Shown: positions 1 to 11,818 of the stretch, one piece after another
Numbering within the stretch: position 1 is the stretch's first letter
Layout of the letters: each line of letters begins with the position of its first letter
Assembly: GCA_007644065.1 (NCBI GenBank)
Contig: VJWN01000011.1
Span: 434,001-498,000, forward strand
Source of the DNA: Margaritispora aquatica
Lineage: Eukaryota > Ascomycota > Leotiomycetes > Helotiales > Discinellaceae
Length of the DNA stretch: 64,000 bases
Reading direction: 5' to 3'
Program-made: the position numbers and the translations under genes
The notes under the pieces: generated by a model
Told to the model about the DNA's origin: nothing
The model's input: only the letters and a program-made list of their open reading frames with translations
Database searches by the model: none

Positions 1-545
1 CGAGTTGGTCAAAAGCTAGATGAGTGGACTGGCGACGAGATTGATTTGGAACAGTGGATTAGAGGTGGTGGCGCGCAGCTGGCAACATTCGAAGAGGGTT
101 TCCGTAGAATTGAGGCCATAGAAGACCTTGTGAGACTTAGGGTATGTTCTCGTTCTTTTCTGCGTTTCCTTTTATAAATGTGCTCTGCTGACGGTGCGAA
201 TAGGGCCAACGATGGGATGACGGACGTTATCTAGCATATAAGCTTGCTTTCAATATTGATCTGAAGGAGCTCTGTGGCAAGGGAAAGCGCCGCAAGCCAC
301 TGTTTCCTTACTTCGATGCTTGGGTCGATATCCGGATGCTTAGAAATTTTAAGATTGAGCATATTTGCAAATTCGAATTCGAAAGCGAGAGCGATCTTGA
401 ATCCCAGAGCCAGGAAGCTACTGGTAGCACGGAGTTTAGTGGTGGGGAGCAGACTGATGGCAACGAGGAGGGTAGAGCTAAAGAAGCAGCAGAGGCTGAG
501 CACAAGAGTGCGAACGTTGATGGCATTGAGCTGTCGTTAGAGTAA
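1..545 (+). CDS. 3' end of an unrecognised protein gene (partial)
   Basis: The reading frame is open from base 1 and enters the window from the left. I splice it as 1..141 joined to 204..545: the 62-nt intron starts GTATGT at 142 and ends AATAG at 203, and the frame is kept. About 161 C-terminal residues are visible. They include an acidic/aromatic stretch (DEWTGDEIDLEQW), then a basic patch (GKGKRRKP), and an acidic, Gln/Glu/Ser-rich tail ending GIELSLE before TAG at 543. No family motif is recognisable. The tail composition suggests a disordered C-terminus. Function is unknown and the N-terminus lies outside the window. Confidence 0.6.
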
Positions 546-1092
546 GGGGCCCATTGCATAGCCGAGAATTACTCACAGAGCGCATACATATGAATCCACA
601 AATATCTTGTAAATATTGCAACTCAGGAAGGTCTTTCGACAAGTACTTGAGAATTACCTGGCAACGTAACTCTTCCAAATAATATTAACTGTACTCAGCT
701 CAACAGTACATTCTCTCGAATATCTAGCAGAAGGTCGAGAGTGGGTTGCATTCTTGAAAAAAAATCGACGTGAAAGTCTAGTAATGGACCTCTATCCCAA
801 TAGGAAGTTATGTCCACTTGGATCTTGCTAAGATTCACCGAGTGTGGTTCAATTTGAGAAATGGCATGCCGCAGGAGCATTCATGAAATGATCCAAGATG
901 AGGAGCCATAATAGTATTGCTCCATTCATTACTCTCTGTGCTCGAATTAATTTATCAATACATGCATGCAATGCATTTCCCCTTTTCCCAATGCCATGCC
1001 GCCCTGAAAGACGCCCTCCCTAATGCCCAAAACTTACAAGAAAGACACTCCAATCAACCGAGGCACCGATGCCCAGCCTCGCCATGGAAAAT
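546..1092. other. Intergenic, tail-to-tail spacer
   Basis: This 547-bp spacer lies between the end of the partial plus-strand gene and the stop codon of the minus-strand sterol reductase gene. It should hold both 3' UTRs. I see no further gene, repeat or RNA signal. Confidence 0.5.
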
Positions 1093-2693
1093 CTAATAAA
1101 TTCCAGGAATGATTCTGGAGCGGACAACATCTGTATATCTCTTCCAATCGTCGCCATACTTGCGAAGACACTTCTGCTCATCTCTTCGCTCACGGTGGAT
1201 GAGGAGAACCGCAAAGTATACGATGTAGAAGTAGGTCAAGATCATGCCATAGCCCTTGGCAGCACCCTGCACAACTTCGGTATGGACAGATGGGCCCTTA
1301 TAGATGAATGAGCCATCCGCAAGAGATTGTCCAGCAGCAGGTGCAACAGAGCTATGTTGAATCATATAGCCAGCAATACCAGTTGGGAGGCAGTATGCCC
1401 ATGATTGGATCCAGTCACCAAAGTAGTTGATGTGACGAGCAGTACCCCACCAGCCGGAGACGAGAAGCTTGGAACCCGACTTTGTCTCGATATACTTGAG
1501 GTGTGCAACTCTGGGGTCGTTAGGGTTGTTGCGGAAGCGGTTCTTCTCGTTGTTGGAGCTACGGAAGATGTAGTATCCAAGACCAAGCACAGACAATACA
1601 CCCGCGCTTCCGTAAAGTCCAAGCGACAGGGGATAGACGGAAAGGTAACGGGCTTGAAGAGAATAGGTGAAGGGAACCCAAACGAGATCACCAAACGCAA
1701 GCATAAATCCGAAGCCATCTGTTGTGATATCCATAGTCGTGAGAATTGCCGTCTCCATCCAGAAAGAGTCGAGGACATACAGCGTTTGGAAGATAGTGAT
1801 GAGGACGATGCTGTCTGTGACATATCCGTAGGTCTTGTATTGGTGAGCAATACAGGTCAAATCCATCAAAACCCAACCCAGCATTCCTGGTCGCAGTTCA
1901 CACCATTCCTTAATGTCAATTTCGCCCAGGAGTGGAAGAGTAATTCGAGGATTCAATTCGCGACCGATAAACCAGTCGTAGAGCATGTTTCCAGAGTGTC
2001 CACCAGCAGCCAATTCACGAAATTCCGGGTTTCCTGGCTTCACGCTAAAGCTCTTGACATAAACATAGGTAGCCAGCGCATATGCGATAAGAATGTTCGC
2101 AGTGGTAATCTGTAGGAGGTTGTCGTAAATGAAAGTCCATACTGGGAAGTCCGCGCCTTGCAGTGCAGTTCCAGCAGCACAAATCGCTAGGGTCATCATG
2201 GAGGAGGAAAATGCTGCCAGTCATTAGTATTATAGCACACATTGGGCAGTTTGACGTACTGTTGAACTTATATTTCAGCCTGCCTCCAGTCACAAGCACT
2301 GTGCCCTCTGCTTCTTCACCTGGCAGAACCTTGTGAAGGATGGCACTGAATAGGTAGTATCCCAATACCTTCAGCGTAACATCCCAACTCGCAAGGCCAT
2401 AAATGCCATTGGAAGGCCATCCAACATCTTTCTTCAACTGATCGATGGTGAGTGTCGAAGGGGAGAGTGTCGAGGGTACTGGACAGCCAGAAATATCGTT
2501 GCAGAGAAAGGTAGCAGCGTAAACGGCGAGTGGAAGGCCAAAGGAGATACCGAAAGCACCAAGCCTGCCATGTTAAGGTTAGCATCTGCCAGATCGCAGT
2601 GAGGATATATGGATATATTTACGGTCCACCGAATTCATAGCCATGGGGCTCCTCGTGCTTGACCGTCACTGATTTGGAGGCTTTGGGCGCCAT
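1093..2693 (-). CDS. ERG24: Delta(14)-sterol reductase (C-14 sterol reductase)
   Basis: Multi-pass ER membrane enzyme of ergosterol synthesis that reduces the C14-C15 double bond left after CYP51 demethylation, using NADPH. The model is complement(1093..2213, 2260..2564, 2623..2693), 498 residues, the usual family length; introns of 46 and 58 nt keep frame. The start MAPKASKSV at 2693 is the only in-frame ATG that gives a full N-terminus. The ERG4/ERG24 signature is clear: LLVSGWWGTARHINYFGDW near residue 373. The C-terminus, KYGDDWKRYTDVV...IIPGIY, is typical of C14 reductases and lamin-B-receptor relatives. Several hydrophobic segments are visible (for example around residues 120-140 and 225-300). 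It is unlikely to be the C24(28) reductase ERG4, whose signature differs at the WWG position. The gene is transcribed away from the sorting-receptor gene at 3932. Confidence 0.95.
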
Positions 2694-3931
2694 GTTGAGA
2701 AGAGAAGAGAGAATTAAGGTACTAAGGAGCTGAAGAATACTCAAGGTTGAGCGCCCTTCCAGAACCTTTTCTATGTCGCAAATCTAAGTCGGAACAATGA
2801 TTGATTGACGAGGCTGAGCTGTCTGTCCGATCTCCGTTGTCGTACGTTCTGTTTCCTCTCGGATCTTGAGATTCCCGTCGTTCAGTCGCTGGTGGGCGTT
2901 TATGTATGGAGGAGTGCACTCTGCACAGGCCTATTGATGATGACTTCACCAAGGGATGTGGTGAGAATGTGGTTAGACTCGATACCATCCTTGTTGCATT
3001 GGGGTGAAACAGCAATAGTGATTGGATAGTGATGGGACAGTTGACCCAGCACACCCAGATCTGGAATACTGAAGATCTCCCAAGCCGAAAGAATAAACGA
3101 AGAACGAAACCAATGTATGAAGGGAATGTTGTTTCGCTTCTTATACCTCGCGATTTGCGAACACGACAGGACAGGACAAGACGAGACGTGAGAGTAGTAG
3201 ACGTATACAAGGAAATTAATTTGGCATGACAATATCGAGACATAATCCGAGATGATTGTTTCTAGTAACCTTGCCTTAGCTCGAACCGTTGTGAGAATAT
3301 ATGTGGGAACTGGAAATAAACTTATTAAACTTCTCATGCATCGAAAAGACTTGAAGATATACAAGATATATAAGATATATAAGATATATATTTGTTTATA
3401 AAAGCTTATAGAAAGGTAGCTTGTAAGCTTCCATTTGGGTAGTGCATGAGAAGCGAGTAGGTTAACCACTATGACCAAACACAAGCAGCCATTCATTATA
3501 TTGGTTCATCTGATATTGAAATTCATATTTGCTCCATTCATCATCTTTGTCTCTCTTTAGAGGAAATGGTTTCATATAGCAGACAAAGATGCAAAGATGC
3601 AAAGATGCAAGAGATACAAAGCTTCCATTCTTCATGCAAGTCATCAACTGGACTCTTCATTCGCCGAGGTCCATAATCACGTGCACAGTATGGCTTTCCA
3701 GGCACGGCACCCATTGAAATCTGTCTTGCTGGTAAGATCGGGCTTGGGCTTGGGGCTTAAGATCAGGATCACGATCAGGATCAGGTTCATCCCATTCTCA
3801 CCACTAACCTAACCACGACGACTGCTGAGCAGTATCACAGGAGATAATCCCCATCAAAATTCTTTCACCATCCAGCTTTCATCCCCCAACTCTGCCATTG
3901 TGTTGCGCCCTCGAAGCGCTTTCTCCTAAAC
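2694..3931. other. Divergent intergenic region with AT-rich tandem repeat
   Basis: This 1.2 kb stretch separates the starts of the sterol reductase gene (minus) and the receptor-like gene (plus) and should hold both promoters. It contains a short tandem AT-rich repeat (unit about AAGATATAT, 3355-3390) and a run of GATGCAAA units at 3587-3610. No further gene is supported. Confidence 0.5.
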
Positions 3932-5517
3932 ATGTATTTCCCAGGTCTCCCAACAACGCTTCTCCTTTCCTTCGCATTACAAGCATATGCCGCGACGTCG
4001 GACGACAAGGCAAAGACAAAGCCATTGGATCCGTGTACAGTAGTATCAACAGGAGGAGCATTCTACGATCTGAGATCACTGGCCATTCTTCCACCCGACG
4101 AAAAGAAGAAGATTGCGAAAGGGGAGAAGGTGGATGATTGGCATGCGAGAGGATACGACTACCACCAGGCCAAGGCAAATTTCACTCTCAACATCTGCGC
4201 GCCGATAGTAGAGCCGGAGAAGGACTTTGTGGGCATTGAGAAGAGTTTATGGAGGAATGTGAGCGCATTTTACGAATTGGACAATAAGAGATATTCGATA
4301 GGGTAGGGAAAGCTCCGAAAGACTACGAAGCACAGTCACTAACTCAAGTGCAGACAACAATCGTCCAATTTGACATTACGGGGGAGAAGACTGGTTCTCC
4401 AATACACGGATGGATCACCATGTGATTCAAGCAGTTCCAAACGCTCACTTAGTGACGGATTAGAAACCAGAGAAGTCAAGGACAAAGAGGATACCAAGAC
4501 CACTCGCAGGAAATCCAGCATCATCTCCTTTCACTGCGATAAGGACCCAACTGCCACCCAAGCCATCGCAACTTTCGTTGGCACCGACCCAGATGAGTGT
4601 TCCTACCACTTCGAGATCCTCTCGAAAGCAGCGTGCATCACAGCCGAGCCTGCAAAGCAAGCCGTCGGGCCAGGTGCTGTCTTCGCCATCATCGGCGTCA
4701 TTGCCATCATGGTATACTTCCTCGGTGGTGTCTTCTACCAGCGCAACGTAGCGCACGCGCGCGGATGGAGGCAGCTGCCCAACTACAGCATGTGGGCGGG
4801 AATCGGGAGTTTTGTCAAGGTAAGCCTATGCGGGTGTTGTTTGCGTTCGAGACATCGGATCTTCCCCCGCGTGGCGAGCGTGAGGGATGGTCTCCTGCCG
4901 ACGATGGAGGTGCGGCCGTTGAGTCGCGCGAATAGTGGAAGGAAGTCCTACAAGTCGTTTGCGGCGAGGTCGAGCTCGTCGTGGGAGTCGAATCATTTGT
5001 CTTGAAGATTAAGCCCATTGGCTTGAGCTCGAGATGGATTGTACAAACATTGTTGGAACAGAGGCAGACGCGCATGTATAAACTCACACACACATACACT
5101 TACCCCAATTTCATTTCTCTAAATCAAACATGCATTGGATCATTAGGGTAGAAGAAGAATAGTATTTTCAGGCGCTGAGCGCCAAGCAAGCACGGGGCTT
5201 TTAAAGATCCACCAAGATTTTCTCCTCCCATCCTCATGATTTCATTTCGGCCTTTTCCATATCGTTTTCCCACACCACACAAAGCGGCCACAGAAAGAGC
5301 CAGCGAGAGAATATAGTAGCTGACACTACCCCCCGAAACACAGGACATCTTCATCATCGCCACCTCGTCCTGCGCGCGCTGCATGCCCTCCCACCGCGGG
5401 TACAGCGCTCTGTCCATCTCCGCAAACGGGAACGGGAGTGGCCGCGGGCGCAACGGTCGTGGGGCTGAGGACGAGAATCGGCTGATTGACAATCTGGACG
5501 AGGAGTGGGACGACTAG
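3932..5517 (+). CDS. Mannose-6-phosphate-receptor-like (Mrl1-type) transmembrane sorting receptor
   Basis: Type I membrane protein of the MRH-domain family (yeast Mrl1/Atg27-like), expected to cycle between Golgi, endosome and vacuole. The model is join(3932..4302, 4354..4819, 5344..5517), 336 residues. Residues 1-21 form a signal peptide. A lumenal Cys-containing region follows (NFTLNICAPI, ISFHCDKDP, DECSYHFEI, KAACIT). A transmembrane helix spans about 229-251, then a short tail. The last exon encodes a charged terminus with the acidic cluster NRLIDNLDEEWDD, resembling endosomal sorting signals of this family, which is why I splice across a long 524-nt intron (GTAAGC at 4820, CACAG at 5343). 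Reading straight through 4820 instead gives 62 different residues, Arg/Ser-rich, ending at 5005. MRH sugar-binding residues cannot be assigned by eye, so ligand binding is unproven. Confidence 0.8.
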
Positions 5518-5989
5518 CTGACTCGCAGGCTGGAATTTGTGTATAGTGATGATGATGGTGGTGGTGGTGGTGTATCTTGTATGTATGATGCGTAAGATTA
5601 GATCTTACCTTATCCTTATCCTTTGGGTTGGAATGAAAAGGAAGGGAGGGAGGGAGGGTGGATTTAGTGCTTGCCTGCTTACTTGCTTGTTGGGCGTGAT
5701 AATGGCGTTTCATGGGCAAAGAAAATCTGGGATTTTGTGATAGATTGCGGCTATTGTTTTGTTTAGTGAGGGCTGTGGTGGCATGAGATGATGAGTGCTT
5801 GAGGGGTGTATGAAATACGACCGGCTTGCTTGCTTGCAGATGGCGAGACTTCATGCTTGTACATTTACTTAGCGAGACATCAATACCAGTCCCATTGTAT
5901 CTATCTCCCTATTCACAAACCAGACCTCAGCACTTTGAGCTCGAAGTTTATGTAGTTACACCAACATTATAGTACATACATAATCTACA
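5518..5989. other. Tail-to-tail spacer with GGT/GAT tract
   Basis: This spacer lies between the 3' ends of the receptor gene and the photolyase gene. A (GATG/GGT)n simple-sequence tract lies at about 5547-5572. Nothing else is recognisable. Confidence 0.5.
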
Positions 5990-8026
5990 CTATTTCTTCG
6001 TCCGCTTGATATGCATATCCAGCGTTCCTTGTCCTCGTTTCCTCTTCCTTGTATCACTTTCCTTATTTTTACTTTGACTCTCGCTTTTAACCTCACTCTT
6101 ACCCTTGCCCTTCCCAACATCACCGCCTTTACTCTCGCCCCCCTCCTCCTTCGCACCATCTTCATCTTCTTCAACCGCGCCATCATTGCACTTCCTTCCT
6201 TTCTTCAACTCCCCTCCCTCCGCATTATTATCACCACCACCACCACCACCCCCACCCCCACTAAACAAAGCCCTCCACCTCCCGCCCAAAACCTGCTCAT
6301 CATCACCATACAAGCCCACAGCATACGCCTCTTTCATAGCGCCCATACAATACGTCCTCCTCTCGGCAAAATCAAACATAGGCCTCGGATACACGCCCTC
6401 GCCCGCCCGATCCCTCTCGCCCTCCCCATCAAGCTTCACGCCCGCCCGCCTCAGCTCCCCCACCGGCGCCTTCCACGGCTCATAGATGAACTTCTTGTCC
6501 AGCTTCGCAAGCTCAGGACAATATCGCCTCACGAACGCGCCGTCTTTGTCCCACTTCTGCGGAAACGCAACGGGGGAATAACAGCGGTAGAACTGTGCGA
6601 AAAACGCGGTGCACGAGAGCCACTGCCAGTTCCCCGCGTTGCACGCCGTTTCGTGATCGATGAGCCATTCTTCGAAGACTTCTGCCCCGCGCTCCCATGA
6701 TACCCAGCATCCGCCGCGCGTGAGGAAGCAGGCGACGGCGTGGCGCCCAAGGTGGTGGATCCAGCCTTCTTGACGTAATTGTCGCATCAGGGCGTCGATC
6801 CAGGGGAAGCCTGTGAGGCCATACTTCCACCGCTGGAACCAGGCTTCGGCGGCGGGGGAGTCGATTGTGTAGCTTCCTGTGGGGAGACGGGTTGTGGGGG
6901 ATATCTCGGTCGGCAGGTGCCAGGGGATGAAGCGGCAGTGCGAGTTGTGTTGTGTTTGTCCAAATGTGTAGCCGAGCGCGGCTTGGGCACCAAAATACAT
7001 GTCTCTAAACAACAACTGTCCTGTCAGCGACACAGGCGGTTGCGAGGCTTTGCCTTTGTAGCCATCTACGACGTCTTGAACGGCCCAGTAGAATTGACGA
7101 ATGCTGAGGGAACCGAAATGCAGGTGTGGGGAGAGGAGGGTCGTGGCTTGAGGTTCGAAGTCCGTAGGTGCTGTGTTTGGTTTCTCGAATGTGGCAGTAT
7201 ATTTCTCGTTTGCGATCAGATTTTTGAGGACGGATAGAGCGACGGTTTCGCCGCCGCGGAAGGGTGTTGTTGCTGCTGGGAAGCCGAGCTCTTCTAGCGT
7301 AGGCACGGTGAAATCGCCTTTGGGACCAGAGATCTTCTCGTATGATCTATCCTTGTCGCCATCTTTTCGAGGTCCAGCATTGAGATCTGGCGTAGGATCT
7401 GGAGGGTCTTGCTCGAAATCTAGGTTCGTTTCGCCTGGATCGGGTATTGATTTCGGAGCTGGAATCGGTCGAGGTATCTTTCCGACTTTTGGACCTGCAG
7501 CTTGGACTTGGCTGATACTCATAGTCGGCTTGCCGTGGTTTTTCGCAACTAGCTCATCACTGTCCCACAATGTTCGTCCTGATTTCATGATGACTTCCAC
7601 TCCTGCCTCCTTCGCCAACTTCATGACCTCTGCATCTCGATCGCGCGCATACGCATCCGTGTCTTTTTCGAACACGAGATGCGTGATCTTCCACGCTTTG
7701 AAGAGTTTAGGGAGGAGTGTCTGTGGAGCTTCTCGCATGAGAAAGAGCTTGGAATTCTTGTTGAGTTTGGTGATGGATTTGGAGACGTCGTTTTGGCAGT
7801 CTATTCTGGAGTGTGTTAGATCGATATGCCAGTTTGTATCTGTGGGGTTTTCTTACAAGAACTGCCACCGATTCACCCCAACTCTCGCTCTATACACATA
7901 ATGCGGATCCCACGTCCATATAGGCCAGAATGCTTCGGCGTTCAGATCAAGAGCTGCTTTGAGAGCTGGGGAGTCGTGCAATCGGAGGTCGGTACGGAAC
8001 CAGTATATCACGCGTGGTTTCGCCAT
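5990..8026 (-). CDS. (6-4)-type DNA photolyase / animal-type cryptochrome
   Basis: Flavoprotein of the cryptochrome/photolyase family that uses FAD and near-UV/blue light to repair UV photoproducts, or signals as a cryptochrome. The model is complement(5990..7806, 7858..8026), 661 residues; the 51-nt intron restores the N-terminal antenna domain starting MAKPRVIYWFRTDLRLHDSP. The FAD-binding domain is typical: TLLSPHLHFGSLSIRQFYWA, then GFPWIDALMRQLRQEGWIHH, GRHAVACFLTRG near residue 405, and AGNWQWLSC. The IHHLGRHAVA motif with paired histidines is the hallmark of (6-4) photolyases and animal-like cryptochromes rather than CPD class I enzymes. After the conserved domain comes a disordered tail with nine glycines (about residue 570) and a Lys-rich stretch ending GTLDMHIKRTKK, probably a nuclear-localisation region. 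Repair activity versus signalling cannot be told from sequence alone. Confidence 0.93.
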
Positions 8027-9164
8027 ATTCAGTTGATGTTCAAGGCATGATTAGTTGTTTGTATCTTTGTCGTAAGTTGGACTTGCGTTTTGTTATGTTG
8101 TTATGTTGTGTTGTTTTGTTTATTCTTTGTTCTTTGAAAGGGAGTAGTGATCTTCCAGAATCATGACGCGCACATGCAAGCAGAGCTACCCCAGTCTAGC
8201 GGCGGGACAAGCGGTAGATCAGGTACTAGTGTCAGATCTAAGGTCGGCGACATCTTGGGTGAGACTACTTCATACATCTAGACCTCGTTCACAGCTATCA
8301 AACATAGCTTCTTACCTCGACAACTTTTATATATCACCTTACGAAATCAATTGACACTGTAATACCCACATCGACTCCTATGTCATTCTTATACCTTATC
8401 TTTTGAGAAACAAATAAACTCCAACCTTTAAAGCAATGCATCAATTGCGAAACACACCCTTCCTCAAAGTAGTTTGATAGAAACTATTTTATGTCACACC
8501 TAAAGCACAGTAGTCAAGATTCCCACTCAATCGCAACACTTATACCCGCATATTATCAAAACTATACATTAGTGTTCAAGCTGTCAGTCCTGAGTGAGCG
8601 CGTGCTTGTAGACCCATGGAATCGGATACTTCTCAGCATGAGTAGCTGTATAAATTCAATATCTTATTTTCTCGCCTTCAGGACCAGAGTCCATGTTATT
8701 TTCTAACCCTGTAGGGAGCTCTACTAAATTAGAAATCCACTGATACTACAAAGACATGAGATCCCGACGAAGATTCGAAAGCCTTCATCTCTTTTAAACC
8801 TGGGTAGAAACTCATCGAGACATATTTCCGATGTGAAACACTAGGTATCTCTTGGAGTAAGAGCCACTGTACATACTACTTACTAGGCTCGCTTAACTCT
8901 TGATATATACGATAGATTGTGCATTGGCGTTGGTAGAAACATGTTTATACATCTGCTAGATGTAAGGTGCAACTTGATGAGCTTGAAACTACCACGTTAC
9001 GCAAGTGGATAATACATACCAAGGAGAAAGGCGGTGGTGTCTACGTCGTGTCGAAATAAGTTCTAGGGCGGAAGTTAATAAGATTGAAGCAAAATCCACA
9101 GAGCGGGATAACACCGTTCTCTATATCAAGCCTATACACAATTTCATTACTCGTCTCAAGTCAT
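8027..9164. other. Intergenic, no gene recognised
   Basis: This 1.1 kb stretch lies upstream of the photolyase and beyond the 3' end of the next minus-strand gene. It should contain the photolyase promoter. Short GATC-containing motifs occur near 8217-8240, but I cannot claim a light-response element. Confidence 0.4.
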
Positions 9165-10574
9165 CTAAATAGCCCTCCAAATCGCTCCCGCAGTATGGGT
9201 ATTCGCATTATCGTCCATCTCATCATCATTCATGTTTCTAATCCACTCTCGCTCCCTCGCCATCGCATCCCGTTCAATTTGCGCCATAACACCCAATTCC
9301 ATTAGCATGCCGTCCACCAAACTCTGATAACCCATCACAACAGTTGCAAGACTCGATCCTTGTTCTGGTACACCTAAATCCCTGAGGTTCGACTGCCAGT
9401 GATCCAATTTCCGCCCAATAAGTAAACAGTCGTCCTTCCACGTGTGGTCCAGCTCTTCGAGAAAGACGATGTCGCCGTTCTCGAGTGCTTTGTGGTCGTC
9501 CCGAGATGCGAGCACACCTTGGCATCTGCTGAGCCATCTCTCGAATCTTCGTACAACACGGCCATATTTCCCTGAAGAATCGCTTAGATTCCACACCCCG
9601 GTGACAACATCGTTCAGCACCTGTATCTTCTCATCTAATCCCCACCCAGGCGCCCCAACATCCTGCCATTTCTTCAGAGCAACCGCGTTGATCTTCCCTG
9701 TTTCCTCAACCTCGGAACGCACCAAGTCTTCATTTCGAGCCACCACTGATTGAAACCTAGCTCCTAACTTCCGCTTCGCACTCGCCTTCCACTCCGCTTC
9801 TACTTTCTTTGCGTCTTTGTGTAGTAGATGCAATTGAAGTAACTCGTTCTGCAGTTTCGCAGTCTCTGCTGTGATTGCAATGTTCGAGGGCAACTTGCTT
9901 GGCGAAGGTGGGGCTAGAAACGCAGCAGGATGTGGCTTTGGCGCAAGGTTTTTCGCGGGAGAGTAATGCTGCTGGAGGGTATTGAAGGTAGGTTTCCTAA
10001 GCAGAGGCTCTGCCGCTACAGCCTGCGGTTTGGACAAATCTACACTATTTCGATTGGGCGGCTGAAGAGCGGTGGACGAGGTGAAGATAGTGCTTGTCGA
10101 GCGTGTGCGTGTATGTCCAGTTGGTGGCTTCGGGCCCGTGGAGAATGACGTCGCAGACGTATTGCGGATGTGTCTCGATGTGACAATGGGCGGTCTTGAG
10201 CGATCCTTCTTCACTGGGTCTAGTTCAGGGTTCGCAAGAGGAGCGGTCTTCTTGATTGAAGATGCTCTCTGTAACCCGCCGCTCGCAGGTCGACTGACAT
10301 TCGCACGCGGCGGCGGAGGGCCCATTGATCCATTGCTACTGATTGTACTACCGGTTGCGCTGGGTGGCCGTCTTGTTACAGATGTTGATGTGCTACGAGT
10401 TGTTCGAGTCGGTGGAGGAGGCTTCACCGGTAGGCGGCTTGGAGATTGACTTGTTCTGCCAGATCGCAAGGGAGCGCTGCTTTCGCTGCTTTCTGATTTG
10501 TTTGGCCGTTCATTTTTCGTTCCAGTTATCGAGGGTTTGCGCAATGAGCGTGTGCGTGAGGGAATGGACGACAT
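9165..10574 (-). CDS. Unrecognised protein with disordered N-half and helical C-half
   Basis: Single-exon frame. The start MSSIPSRTRSLRKPS at 10574 has A at -3 and is preferred (469 residues). An upstream in-frame ATG at 10631 would add 19 residues. Roughly the first 240 residues are low-complexity, rich in Ser, Pro, Arg and Thr (for example LPVKPPPPTRTTRSTS), as in basic cytoskeleton- or DNA-associated linkers. From about residue 245 on it becomes helical and charged (LHKDAKKVEAEWKASAKRKL, RRFERWLSRCQGVLASRD, QIERDAMAREREWIRNMND), suggesting coiled-coil or helical-bundle structure. No enzyme motif is seen. It looks like a conserved fungal structural protein, but I do not recognise the family. 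Confidence 0.75.
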   Translation of the reverse strand: MSSIPSRTRSLRKPSITGTKNERPNKSESSESSAPLRSGRTSQSPSRLPVKPPPPTRTTRSTSTSVTRRPPSATGSTISSNGSMGPPPPRANVSRPASGGLQRASSIKKTAPLANPELDPVKKDRSRPPIVTSRHIRNTSATSFSTGPKPPTGHTRTRSTSTIFTSSTALQPPNRNSVDLSKPQAVAAEPLLRKPTFNTLQQHYSPAKNLAPKPHPAAFLAPPSPSKLPSNIAITAETAKLQNELLQLHLLHKDAKKVEAEWKASAKRKLGARFQSVVARNEDLVRSEVEETGKINAVALKKWQDVGAPGWGLDEKIQVLNDVVTGVWNLSDSSGKYGRVVRRFERWLSRCQGVLASRDDHKALENGDIVFLEELDHTWKDDCLLIGRKLDHWQSNLRDLGVPEQGSSLATVVMGYQSLVDGMLMELGVMAQIERDAMAREREWIRNMNDDEMDDNANTHTAGAIWRAI

Positions 10575-11818
10575 TGTAAAGTTTCTTTGTTGATGCGAGG
10601 GTGCGAGTAAACAAGGCTGTAAGTCTACCATCTCGCATATCCTCGGTATTTTGCTGGGCTACCTGGGATTTAGCGACCTTCAAGGGCATTCATCGATACG
10701 AGTACGAGTAGCGGTATGGCAAAGGCAAAGGTACAGTGTTGAATCATCGGATAAAGATCACTATCTACAGTACAGTACCACCTATCTGTAACTCTTGATT
10801 GTTCATTCATGGACTTTCAATTCTTACCCAGACAAAGACATTCACGACATCCAATATCTCCTGCACCAACTCCAGTACTTCCGGTATCTATCACTATCCC
10901 TCGGCAGTGATTTACAATTTCCACTTCCATAATCATCCAAACTCACTTGTCATGCGCATAATGTTCTCGCTCCTGTCATCCAGCAATTCTCCAGTGAAGA
11001 TCAGAGCGAAGCCTATTTCTGGATGATCTGCCGGCATGTCACGGCCTGTATGGGAGATGGAGACTGTCTCTGAAGTCGCAAAAGCATCGTCAGCACCATC
11101 TCAAACCTCCTGAATCATGAAAAAAGAAGTCCCGAGGTGCTCAGCTCAGCTTCAGCCCAAGGACACACACTCCCACTCTCTGCTTCAGCATGATCGTCCT
11201 CAGATCCACTGTTCACCAGTGAGGGTGGCTTCGTGTTCGAACACTAAGGCCCTCTTAGCTGTTTAGCTGTGGAAACCAATGATGGCCACGTTGTCGCAGG
11301 TAAGGTCCTGTCAAGCTATTTTTCATTCATCAGAGACAGAAGTTTCTGTTCGCTTGTTGCGCTGGCGTTGATTGCTAGATTGCATTCCTCCTGGCGTAAT
11401 TTTGTTTCTTTTCTTAATTCTTTAATTCTTACGGTATTCATCCTGTCAGACTTTTCTAGGACGAATTAGCATGTCCAGAATTGCGATGCATAGAATACTT
11501 GGTCATGATTAATTACGCAGTATACGATTAATTGTGGTATCGACATGGTTCGGAGTGAAGGGAAGAAGCTGATTTGATCCTCAAACCACCCAAGCTGTTT
11601 CATGCTCACTGCCTATGCAAGGGACGACCCGGCCCCGTTTTGTGATACTTCTCTTCTGGAGCTTGAAGGGAACCCTCCAAGTTTTATGGATTCTGTGGAT
11701 TCTGTGGATCATTGCAAGAAAGGATCGAGATCAGACAAATGACTGACTTACAAACTGTCCACCCTTTCTTTCTTATTACAAGACCTGGAGACCTGGACCG
11801 AAGGCGAAGCTGGTCTCG
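10575..11818. other. Divergent intergenic region
   Basis: This 1.2 kb stretch lies between two divergent hypothetical genes and should carry both promoters. ORFs here are short and without recognisable motifs. Confidence 0.4.

Noticed and set aside
6105..6700. Proline-rich plus-strand ORFs over the photolyase 3' end
   Set aside because: Antisense of the glycine and lysine-rich tail; the minus frame is conserved and spliced correctly.
10575..10631. Upstream ATG at 10631 adding 19 residues to the protein at 9165-10574
   Set aside because: The downstream ATG has A at -3 and begins a Ser/Arg/Lys-rich start like the rest of the protein; the upstream one is kept only as an alternative.
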